A stretch of DNA of 32,312 nucleotides from an uncultured bacterium (GTDB taxonomy: Bacteria > Patescibacteriota > Minisyncoccia > Moranbacterales > GWC2-37-73), in assembly GCA_903837175.1 (NCBI GenBank), contig CAILTR010000090.1, positions 1 to 32,312 of the forward strand, read 5' to 3'. Of this stretch, positions 15,626-21,762 are shown one piece after another. Under the pieces are notes generated by a model. It made no database searches. It was not told the DNA's origin and saw only the letters and a list, made by a program, of their open reading frames with translations. The stretch's first letter is position 1. The number at the start of each line of letters is the position of its first letter. Made by a program: the position numbers and the translations under genes.

Positions 15626-16747
15626 TTAGTTGCTTTTTCCATAAACCTCCAATGTTCTTTTTACAATCGAATCCCAGCTATATTTTTCTTCCATCTTTTT
15701 TCGGGCTCGTTGGCCGACTCTCCTGACTTCATCGGCGCGACTAAGGAGGAACGCTAATTTATCTCGCAGGTCAATGACAGAATTTAGCGTAAAGGTAAAA
15801 CCGTCTTCGCCAATAATTTCTTGATTTGAATTGGTGTCGCTGACGAGCGAAGTTGCTGAGCAACTCATTGCTTCCAATAGCGCGATAGATGTTCTCGAGG
15901 ATTGAGAAGGCTCAACGAATAAGTAGGCGTGGGAAAAAAGTTGTTCTAAGGCTTCGCCTCGCTGCGAACCAGTAAAGATAATATTACTGCGCCCGGTGCT
16001 AAGCGTGCGGAGATATCCCTCATAATCATCGCCATAGAGACCTTGCCCTACAATCACTAGTTTAAAATTATTTGAAATCTTGGCCGTATTTTCCAGTTGC
16101 TTAAAGGCATCAATTAAAAAATGGACTCCTTCGCTTTTAACTAATCGCCCGACTGCTAATATATATTTTTTATCTTTTAAACCCCATTGCGAAATTGCGT
16201 CGAAATGCTCTGAGTAACTAATGTCGGAACCGTTCGGAATAATTATTGCCTTGCGTCCATACTTCTTTTCCGCTACTAAGGCCAGGGCTTTGTTGACTGC
16301 GATAGTTTGGTCAGTAGCCGTACAAGCGACCGCTTCTCCGAGACGCAAACACCATTTTGCAAAAGCGCCCCACTTTTGATGATGATAATCCTGATAATGA
16401 AAAGTCGCAACCACTACTGCGTTTCGTTTAAAAGTTTTCGGCAGCCACGCAAAGAAAGCTGGCCCAATCCCATGATAATGGACAACATCATATTTCTGAA
16501 AAAGACAATGCACGCTAGCTAGCAGTGAATGGGAAATTGCGTCCAGATGTTTTGTCGAAATGCTTGGCAGCTGAATCAGCTGAACATTTTCAAAACTAGT
16601 TAGCTCTTTCGGCGTATAATTATTTCGCACATAAACAAAAACCTCATGACCAAGTCCGGCCATTCGCTTGGCAATTTCTTCCACGTGTTTTTCCACGCCG
16701 CCATCTTTAGCCGGAAGTCCTTTTTGTCCGATAAAAGCAATTTTCAT
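15626..16747 (-). CDS. GT4-family glycosyltransferase
   Basis: 373 aa. Transfers a sugar from an activated donor to a growing glycan at the inner face of the membrane. The GT-B fold is shown by the N-terminal IGQKGLPAKDGGVEKHVEEIAKRM (glycine-rich acceptor-side loop), VVHYHGIGPAFFAWL, the IIIPNGSDI linker, ILAVGRLVKSEGVHFLIDAF and LVIVGQG. The C-terminal SIALLEAMSCSATSLVSD is the EX7E region of GT4 enzymes. Its second Glu is present, but Ser replaces the first (SRTSIALLE), as in some subfamilies. Donor and acceptor are unknown; rhamnose is plausible from the neighbourhood only. A near-consensus promoter lies at 16936-16964, giving a leader of about 180 nt. Confidence 0.9.
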   Translation of the reverse strand: MKIAFIGQKGLPAKDGGVEKHVEEIAKRMAGLGHEVFVYVRNNYTPKELTSFENVQLIQLPSISTKHLDAISHSLLASVHCLFQKYDVVHYHGIGPAFFAWLPKTFKRNAVVVATFHYQDYHHQKWGAFAKWCLRLGEAVACTATDQTIAVNKALALVAEKKYGRKAIIIPNGSDISYSEHFDAISQWGLKDKKYILAVGRLVKSEGVHFLIDAFKQLENTAKISNNFKLVIVGQGLYGDDYEGYLRTLSTGRSNIIFTGSQRGEALEQLFSHAYLFVEPSQSSRTSIALLEAMSCSATSLVSDTNSNQEIIGEDGFTFTLNSVIDLRDKLAFLLSRADEVRRVGQRARKKMEEKYSWDSIVKRTLEVYGKSN

Positions 16748-16764
16748 AAACCGATGCGAAACTA

Positions 16765-16803
16765 CCTGCCCGCAATGCTTAAGAGCATAGCGATGCAGGC
16801 GGG
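16765..16803. repeat. GC-rich palindromic repeat (REP-like), copy 2
   Basis: CCTGCCCGCA pairs with TGCAGGCGGG (8 of 10), and an inner ATGCT/AGCAT hairpin sits inside. It is related to the copy at 2081-2116. It lies in the leader of the glycosyltransferase gene. Confidence 0.55.
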
Positions 16804-16835
16804 CGAATTAAATGCGAATCTACGAATGAATTAGA

Positions 16836-16866
16836 TCTGTCATTCTAAAATTTTTTCAGAATCTAC
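16836..16866 (-). repeat. Half copy of the TGTCAT-type dispersed repeat
   Basis: Read on the minus strand it is GTAGATTCTGAA, a short diverged middle, then AGAATGACA. It matches the right half of the element at 7856-7970 in opposite orientation. Confidence 0.5.
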
Positions 16867-16935
16867 TTTTTTAGTCTCACAAAACTATTTATAAGTAAAA
16901 TTAATTTAGAATAACCAAATAAATGTTAACTGTGT

Positions 16936-16964
16936 AGTATAGCAAGGATTTTGGGGGCTGTCAA
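16936..16964 (-). promoter_or_regulatory. Sigma-70-type promoter for the glycosyltransferase operon
   Basis: On the minus strand a perfect TTGACA (16959-16964) is followed by a 17-nt spacer ending TGC and then TATACT (16936-16941). It has the full -35, ideal spacing, an extended -10 TGn, and five of six -10 bases. Transcription would start near 16929. Confidence 0.85.
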
Positions 16965-16996
16965 GCGGAAAAATCCCTAATTATGATATTACTGCG

Positions 16997-17180
16997 TGGC
17001 TATATTGCCGTGAAAAGCTGGACTTTTTTGAATCAATAAATAATATGCTAATTCTGGCATATGCGGGAATTAACATACGGATATGGTTTAAGGGTTATTT
17101 TTTTGGAATTTTAATAAAAAACCAAAACACCAGCGGTCGTATGTTTTGTGGTTTTTTTGTTTTTTTTAACAATATAGCCA
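16997..17180. repeat. Segment bounded by 11-bp inverted repeats
   Basis: TGGCTATATTG at 16997-17007 is mirrored by CAATATAGCCA at 17170-17180. Inside, AACATACG (17072-17079) is mirrored by CGTATGTT (17138-17145), and ATATGC pairs with GCATAT near 17043-17062. No ORF of note is inside and no clear target-site duplication flanks it. It may be a small non-autonomous element or a structured RNA. Confidence 0.4.
17116..17158. terminator. Possible bidirectional terminator
   Basis: AAAAAACC and AAAAC on the left pair with GTTTT and GGTTTTTT on the right, with a 2-nt bulge. T runs follow on the plus strand (17152-17167), and GGTTTTTTATT occurs on the minus strand. It could back up the terminator at 17223-17257. 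No plus-strand gene is visible upstream of it. Confidence 0.45.
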
Positions 17181-17222
17181 TATGACAATGTAACAACATA
17201 GCATTTTAATGATTTTAAGCGC

Positions 17223-17257
17223 AAAAAAACCGAGTATTAAAAGTTTTTTAATATCGG
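17223..17257 (-). terminator. Rho-independent terminator closing the 19.7-17.2 kb transcript
   Basis: On the minus strand CCGATATTAAAA pairs with TTTTAATACTCGG (one bulged base, 3-nt loop, 17230-17257), followed by seven T residues. It lies about 300 nt after the last ORF of the unit, so the intervening hairpin-rich stretch is probably transcribed. Confidence 0.75.
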
Positions 17258-17557
17258 CGATTTTTGTGAAATATGATAATTTCTCCTCTAGTCAGGACTT
17301 TTAGCCTAGAGTTTCTAATTTCTTTTTCCGCGCTTCCACTTTTTGAAACGCTGGATGATTTGGACCTCATTGAGAATCCATTTTTTCAATTGCCGCATTG
17401 CGAAACAATTGAAGCTCAGAAATCATTAATATTCTGAGTCACCATCTGCATTACAAAATGGTGTCCTGCGTAAAAAATCTTTTTCTTTTTTTCTTTTTTT
17501 TGCTGAGCCCAGGTTATGCTTAATCCTGGGCTCTAGCGACTCACCACATCAAACAAT
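17258..17557 (-). ncRNA. Hairpin-rich 3' region, possible structured RNA
   Basis: About 300 nt without a convincing ORF lies between the stop of the 264-aa gene and a terminator. Five separate stems are visible: GAGCCCAGG/CCTGGGCTC (17505-17533), CACCAT/ATGGTG (17440-17463), CTCAGAA/TTCTGAG (17415-17438), TTCAATTG/CAATTGAA (17385-17413, with an inner CGC/GCG) and CTCTAG/CTAGAG (17286-17311). The first is followed on the minus strand by an A run, not a T run, so it is not a normal terminator. Whether this is a 3' UTR, a small RNA or debris is open. Confidence 0.4.
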
Positions 17558-18352
17558 TCACTGAAACCCGAAATGTTTCTTAACAATTGCGGTTTTAATC
17601 GCATTTGCTTGAACTTCGCTCATTAAATCAAATCGGAGCTCACCTTTCGAGTTGAACTGGAGATTCTGGAATGTACTGAATAGTGACCGGTTCGCCTGGT
17701 TGCGGTCTGTGAATCTTGCGATATTACCATCATCACGAACAAACAGAACGCTTCCGTCTACCTGATAGGTATACGAAAAATTGCGACCATTGATTTTGGC
17801 GACAAAACAGTCCGGCTGACTGGCATTAACTGTTGCCTCAATCACCTTTTCAGTTGTCTTTTCCGGCACCGCCTTTATATCCTTTTTGAGGAGCGAGACG
17901 ATAGCCACAACAGCCAAGGCCACAACAACTGTTATGCCAATAAGCAACCAGACAAGCATTCCGCCGAAAGATGACGGAACCGAATCAACTTTCGCACTCA
18001 ACTTTGCGAACTCACCTTTTTTACCAGTGAGGTTTTCATCGAGTGTGGCAACATTGTCATTTACGATGCGGATTGCATCGTTGACATCCGACTCACGTGC
18101 TGTTTTTTCCTCAGCTCTTTTCTTCTCCAAAGCAGTTGCCTGTCTGGAAAATTCAGCGCCGATTTGTTTTAGCGTCGGGCCTGCATACTTTGCAGGTGCC
18201 GGTGCGATAACGACCGGCTTGGTAGGCGTAGCGGATTTAGTTGCAGGAGTCTGAACCCCAGCAACCACCTGATCTCCTACTACCTCAAACGCCTGCGATG
18301 CAACTGGCATCGCAAACATCAAAGCAATTAAAAAACCTAAAAAACTTTTCAT
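17558..18352 (-). CDS. Secreted/membrane coiled-coil protein of unknown function
   Basis: 264 aa. It has a signal peptide (1-21, ending SQA), a Pro/Ala/Thr-rich linker (30-58) and a charged helical region likely to form a coiled coil (60-120; EFSRQATALEKKRAEEKTARESD). One membrane helix lies near 132-155. The C-terminal domain (about 175-264) contains FVAKINGRNFSYTYQVDGSVLFVRDD. If the signal is cleaved, the coiled coil is outside and the C-terminal domain inside. ATG at 18352 has a strong GGAGG Shine-Dalgarno, unlike most genes here. It follows the 418-aa gene after 72 nt containing a hairpin, so the two are probably cotranscribed. No family recognised. The codon and base composition looks more GC-rich than in neighbours. 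Confidence 0.75.
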   Translation of the reverse strand: MKSFLGFLIALMFAMPVASQAFEVVGDQVVAGVQTPATKSATPTKPVVIAPAPAKYAGPTLKQIGAEFSRQATALEKKRAEEKTARESDVNDAIRIVNDNVATLDENLTGKKGEFAKLSAKVDSVPSSFGGMLVWLLIGITVVVALAVVAIVSLLKKDIKAVPEKTTEKVIEATVNASQPDCFVAKINGRNFSYTYQVDGSVLFVRDDGNIARFTDRNQANRSLFSTFQNLQFNSKGELRFDLMSEVQANAIKTAIVKKHFGFQ

Positions 18353-18375
18353 TTTTCCCTCCAGGAAAGTTTTTT

Positions 18376-18407
18376 GGGTGAGCCTAATTTAATTAGAAGA
18401 CTCACCC
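18376..18407 (-). promoter_or_regulatory. Intercistronic hairpin between the 418-aa and 264-aa genes
   Basis: GGGTGAG pairs perfectly with CTCACCC. On the minus strand it is followed by an A run and then the GGAGG site of the next gene. It is not a terminator, but could stabilise the upstream mRNA or tune expression of the second gene. Confidence 0.5.
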
Positions 18408-18424
18408 GTTGATAGAAACTAAAA

Positions 18425-19681
18425 TTACTTTTTCCTGCTGGCAGGAACAAAGTCGGAACCCCAGTGCTCGACTCCATACTTTTTCGCATGGACCTGAGCC
18501 TCGTGAGCCTTTCCTTGTGCCTGCAGGACTGTCGCCTGCAGAATTATCGCTCTTTTGTAGAGCTTTAAAGATTCGACTGCACGTTTCCCAACGCGCGTAT
18601 CCGAACCCTTTTCGTAATTCTTCAGGGCCCAATCCAGGTCTTTCTCAGCAGCTCTGAGATACTTTTGATCCCTTGTGCAGGCGTACAACTCAATGTTGCA
18701 CTCTGCACTTGGAACGCGATAACTCAGGTTGTCCGCACTAAAGAAATGACAACCCGCGATTTTTTGCTGCCACATCGCGAGGTCCGCAAAGACCTCACTC
18801 AAGTCGCCGCAATCGTTGCAAGGCTGCTTTTCAACAACTGGCCGAGGTCGTGCTTCAATATGCAACACCATATAAGCAACGCCTGCGCTGCCATATTTGA
18901 TGTTTTTCCCATTAGAAACCCCGCTACCCGCTCCAAGAACTGCGCCCAGATCACACCCCAGTAATTTGGATACTATTCCATTAAGCGAAAAACCGCTTGA
19001 ACCAGATAAAAATCTGGATTGGAATGATTGATCCATTTTCACGATGTGAGTGCTACCAAAGTGCATAGCATTTAGAGCCGTGTATGCCTGCAGATGAAGA
19101 GGTAAAACCGGGTGGTTTTTGTTGAACTCGGCATCGGGAATTAAAAACCCGGCCAATGTTGACTGGTTTACCATTTCAGGTCTGAATTCATCCGGACTCA
19201 TGACGGTCACTGAGCTTGTTGGAGAAAACCTTTTTACGATAATCGGATTTGGTTTAATCCGGTTACAGATTTCATCCCATTTTTCAGCACCATTGGTTTC
19301 CTGCATTACTGCAATCATGGTGTTGATTCCCTCGGTGGTCCAGGTGACTGAACCTGCCAAGTCGAGATTGAATTCTGTGTTCAAATGTCCGTAATCGCCA
19401 TATGCGACGGGTAAATTTCCTGGCTGGAAATTCTGCCCCATTGATGGTAGCTGCTGACGCTCAGTGTAATTGAGCGTTGAGCTGGCGTTGCCGCCTGTTG
19501 CCGTTGCATTGCCACCGGTAGCCGTCGACGTTGCCGTCGAAGTCGCGGTGACGTTGTTGGTATTGCTACTGGTGTTTTTATTAATAGTAATATCATCATT
19601 ATCTGCATGCGCAACGTTTGCAGTACCACACGCCAACAACAATACAGTCATCAGCGTCCCAATCATTTTAAGCGTTTTCAT
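18425..19681 (-). CDS. Exported protein with TATGGNA-type repeats, unknown function
   Basis: 418 aa. A signal peptide ends near AHA (26); LLAC at 15-18 could alternatively be read as a lipobox. A low-complexity segment (about 33-68) follows: NKNTSSNTNNVTATSTA, then ATGGNATATGGNA. It closely resembles the start of the mature LPATG protein at 21043-21642. The rest (70-418) is a globular region of unknown family with a CNDCGD motif. Its helical C-terminus (about 325-405, with YEKGSDTRVGKRAVESLKLYKRAI) looks like TPR-type hairpins. No LPXTG or second membrane helix is present, so it is secreted or lipid-anchored rather than sortase-anchored. GGAG lies 6 nt before ATG 19681. A promoter is at 19859-19887. 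Confidence 0.8.
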   Translation of the reverse strand: MKTLKMIGTLMTVLLLACGTANVAHADNDDITINKNTSSNTNNVTATSTATSTATGGNATATGGNASSTLNYTERQQLPSMGQNFQPGNLPVAYGDYGHLNTEFNLDLAGSVTWTTEGINTMIAVMQETNGAEKWDEICNRIKPNPIIVKRFSPTSSVTVMSPDEFRPEMVNQSTLAGFLIPDAEFNKNHPVLPLHLQAYTALNAMHFGSTHIVKMDQSFQSRFLSGSSGFSLNGIVSKLLGCDLGAVLGAGSGVSNGKNIKYGSAGVAYMVLHIEARPRPVVEKQPCNDCGDLSEVFADLAMWQQKIAGCHFFSADNLSYRVPSAECNIELYACTRDQKYLRAAEKDLDWALKNYEKGSDTRVGKRAVESLKLYKRAIILQATVLQAQGKAHEAQVHAKKYGVEHWGSDFVPASRKK

Positions 19682-19759
19682 TATCTTCTCCGTTATGTAT
19701 TGTTGTTATTGTTGTTTTATTTAAAATCCTAATTCTGTTTTCAAAATTACTTATCTTAT

Positions 19760-19818
19760 CTAAACTTTTTCGGCGTTCATTTCTTCTCCACTTTTTCATG
19801 AAATGAAACAAAGACGCC
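19760..19818 (-). promoter_or_regulatory. Structured leader with a possible 6-codon upstream ORF
   Basis: In the leader of the 418-aa gene, GGCGT and TTCATTTC (19772-19783) pair with GAAATGAA (19800-19807) and ACGCC (19814-19818). On the minus strand the stem contains GGAGAAGAA-ATG, which opens the short frame MNAEKV (19760-19780). This SD-ATG context resembles that of the main gene (GGAGAAGATAATG). The arrangement could regulate translation; nothing proves it. Confidence 0.35.
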
Positions 19819-19858
19819 AATTCAAATCTAGATATAAACCCAATTTCCAGAACTATAT

Positions 19859-19887
19859 AGCGTAGCAGATAATTTCATTTTTGTCAA
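19859..19887 (-). promoter_or_regulatory. Promoter for the 418-aa exported protein
   Basis: On the minus strand TTGACA (19882-19887), a 17-nt spacer ending TGC, and TACGCT (19859-19864). The -35 is perfect and the extended -10 TGn is present, but the -10 matches only three of six. TATATAG overlaps just downstream. Confidence 0.65.
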
Positions 19888-19889
19888 TA

Positions 19890-19917
19890 CCCCAGTCAGA
19901 TTTATAAACTGACGGGG
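19890..19917. other. Hairpin directly upstream of the promoter
   Basis: CCCCAGTCAG pairs with CTGACGGGG (one bulged A), and the stem can extend by TA on both sides. It ends 2 nt from the -35 box at 19882-19887. It may be a second terminator for the sortase transcript. Confidence 0.5.
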
Positions 19918-19927
19918 TAAGCTATAG

Positions 19928-19958
19928 CCAAAATCAGCTTTGTAGAGCTGATTTTTGG
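19928..19958 (-). terminator. Terminator of the LPATG-sortase operon
   Basis: CCAAAATCAGCT pairs with AGCTGATTTTTGG (about 12 bp, 6-nt loop). The T-rich arm supplies a short U tract on either strand. It is the first strong stem after the sortase stop apart from the dispersed repeat at 20017-20136. Confidence 0.6.
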
Positions 19959-20016
19959 GGGTAAGACATTTAATTTGGTAGATGTTAGATTTTAGAATAC
20001 TTTATTTTGTTATTGT

Positions 20017-20136
20017 GTCATTCCGAGTGCAGTGAATCCGACCATAGGGAGGAAGAACGCAATCGAGGAATCTGAGCCCAGATCTTTCGACTTCATTTCT
20101 CCCGCTTTGGGCGGGAGAAATTTCGCTCAAGATGAC
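20017..20136. repeat. Dispersed intergenic repeat with TGTCAT/ATGACA ends
   Basis: The ends are TGTCATTCCGAG on the left and CTCAAGATGACA on the right, an imperfect inverted repeat. Inside is a perfect ATTTCTCCCGC/GCGGGAGAAAT hairpin. One frame reads like the widespread 'SEAKNL...FAQDD' repeat words found between genes of many bacteria. It is related to the element at 7856-7970. Confidence 0.65.
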
Positions 20137-20165
20137 AATCTAAAATCTAATCCTCAATATTTTTT

Positions 20166-21023
20166 TTATTTCACCAATTCAGCTTTAACAATAAGTCTCT
20201 TTAAATTCGTTCCAATTGGCCAACAAGTCGTCAGGGTCAGCGTTGGGGTTGGGCTGTCGGCAAAGATCCTTTCGTCGTCAGGCGTAGTGGTAAATTTTTC
20301 GGTAATCTTATATTGATAATTAATAATCCGGCCGTTTTTTTGCACAGTCTTAACCGTTACTAAATCGCCGATTTGCAAATTGTTCAAGTCTTTAAAGATA
20401 TGGTTATATCCGCCCTTGGCCCAAATATAATTACTAGAATGTCCGGAAACAATCATATTTCCGACTTGCCCAGGAGCGGCCGTTTTCATAAAATGCGCTA
20501 GCCCATTTTCCAAGTCTTTGAGCATGTTAGCTTCCACGTCAGTCTTTGACCAAACCATTGGCGCGTCCACGCCAAGTTTTTCAATTTTAATGTAAACGGT
20601 CGTCATCGCCTCCCCTTTTGAATCTGGGTCATAACCGTTCGTAATTTCAGCTTTATCGGAAAAAATATCTCCATCAGTGTCAGCGTTGTTTGGATCGGTG
20701 CCATGAATATACTCGAGATAATTTGGCAAGCCATCGCGATCTGGGTCGCCATCATAAAGGTCTTTCCCCGTTAGCTTATTAATTTTAGCCCAAGCTTGAA
20801 AATCCGCGAGGCTAATTTTATCTTGTCCAGCTCTCTTTTGAAGTTCTTCATTATTTACAATTACGTCTTGCACTGCCTCAGGCGAAGTTGCTTCTCTTGG
20901 AGCGGGATGGATATCTAAAATATTAACGAAATAATAAGCGCCAAAAAACACAGCCAAAAAAAGGCTGGCTAGGAGCCCAACCTTTTTAAGTTGAAATTTT
21001 AAATTGTCAGATAAAAAAGACAT
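20166..21023 (-). CDS. Sortase with calcium-binding-type repeats
   Basis: 285 aa. Anchors surface proteins by cutting their LPXTG-like signal and joining them to the cell wall or to another protein. An N-terminal membrane helix (15-34) is followed by a thrombospondin type-3/EF-hand-like segment (about 88-137) with DGDPDRDGLPNYLEY and NNADTDGDIFSDKAEI. The sortase domain occupies about 140-285. The catalytic residues are all present: His195 in VSGHSSN, Cys267 in TLTTCWPIGT and Arg276 in LKRLIV. TLTTC followed by GTN resembles class D/E sortases. The type-3 repeats ahead of the catalytic domain suggest calcium dependence or a spacer (inference). The gene starts 19 nt after its apparent substrate, the LPATG protein. 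No Shine-Dalgarno is visible. Confidence 0.93.
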   Translation of the reverse strand: MSFLSDNLKFQLKKVGLLASLFLAVFFGAYYFVNILDIHPAPREATSPEAVQDVIVNNEELQKRAGQDKISLADFQAWAKINKLTGKDLYDGDPDRDGLPNYLEYIHGTDPNNADTDGDIFSDKAEITNGYDPDSKGEAMTTVYIKIEKLGVDAPMVWSKTDVEANMLKDLENGLAHFMKTAAPGQVGNMIVSGHSSNYIWAKGGYNHIFKDLNNLQIGDLVTVKTVQKNGRIINYQYKITEKFTTTPDDERIFADSPTPTLTLTTCWPIGTNLKRLIVKAELVK

Positions 21024-21042
21024 TGTTTTAAAATTCAGGAAG

Positions 21043-21642
21043 TTATTTTGTCTTCACAAAATATTTTTTTACAAGCAGTCCAGCAGCAACAAGGGCAACG
21101 ACAACTAATGCGATAAGTCCAACCATTCCGCTTCCCGTAGCTGGCAAGCGTCGTTTGACAACAACTTTTTTGTGATTCTTATCGTAAGTATATTTTTTAT
21201 CATTATCTTTTTTATACTCTTTATCCTTTTTGTCTTCATCATGACTCTTATCAGTATCAACGGTTATTTTGGTTGATGATGAAGATTCTTGTTTTTGACT
21301 AACAGCTGTACTGGTTCCACTAGAAGCAATGGCACTACCGCCAGTAGCAGTTGCGCTACCTCCTGTAGCGGTTGTAGTTCCGCCTCCGGTTGTGTGTCCA
21401 CAGTTTGAACAATAGCCTCCACAACTTGAGCCTGAACATGACCCGCCACCAACAGTTGCGCTTCCACCCATAGCTATCGCATTGCCTCCTGTTGCGATTG
21501 CAGTCGAGGTTGCGCTAACGCTTACATTATTAACATTAGTACTAGAGTTACTATTTCGAATTACAATGTCAGCCGAAGCGGTTTTCACTGAAAACAGCAT
21601 AGTTACCAACATAATTACTAGCACGGCGATTTTCTTGTTCAT
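21043..21642 (-). CDS. LPATG-anchored repeat-rich surface protein
   Basis: 199 aa. A signal peptide (1-24, ending ASA) is followed by NSNSSTNVNNVSVSATSTA and repeats of the type ATGGNAIAMGG and ATGGSATATGG. In the middle, SCGGYCSNCGH carries Cys69, 74, 78 and 81. A charged Lys/Asp stretch (about 129-160) likely spans the wall. The C-terminus is a canonical sortase signal: RRLPATG (LPATG 166-170), a hydrophobic helix (172-191) and a KKYFVKTK tail. The sortase gene follows after 19 nt, so this is very probably its dedicated substrate. The function of the repeat part is unknown. The N-terminal repeats are shared with the exported protein at 18425-19681. A promoter is at 21698-21726. Confidence 0.9.
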   Translation of the reverse strand: MNKKIAVLVIMLVTMLFSVKTASADIVIRNSNSSTNVNNVSVSATSTAIATGGNAIAMGGSATVGGGSCSGSSCGGYCSNCGHTTGGGTTTATGGSATATGGSAIASSGTSTAVSQKQESSSSTKITVDTDKSHDEDKKDKEYKKDNDKKYTYDKNHKKVVVKRRLPATGSGMVGLIALVVVALVAAGLLVKKYFVKTK

Positions 21643-21697
21643 ATAATTATAGTTTCTTAAAAAATTGATTACTTAAGCCCTTTCTCAAGGATTTTAC

Positions 21698-21726
21698 AGG
21701 CTAGCACAGAAGTGATTTCTTGTCAA
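21698..21726 (-). promoter_or_regulatory. Promoter for the LPATG-sortase operon
   Basis: On the minus strand TTGACA (21721-21726), a 17-nt spacer ending TGC, and TAGCCT (21698-21703). It has the same layout as the promoters at 16936-16964 and 19859-19887. The -10 is weak, but the -35 is perfect and the extended -10 is present. Confidence 0.65.
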
Positions 21727-21762
21727 GACGAGGGGAGCTTCGAAAGTTCTCCATTTGTAAGG

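Noticed and set aside
17248-17370. 40-codon minus-strand ORF in the hairpin-rich region
   Set aside because: It has no Shine-Dalgarno, a biased Ser/Lys/Arg composition and ends inside the terminator stem; other frames hold similar short ORFs.
18409-18657. 82-codon plus-strand ORF near the 418-aa gene end
   Set aside because: It is antisense to a protein with a good SD, signal peptide and promoter, and shows no motifs of its own.
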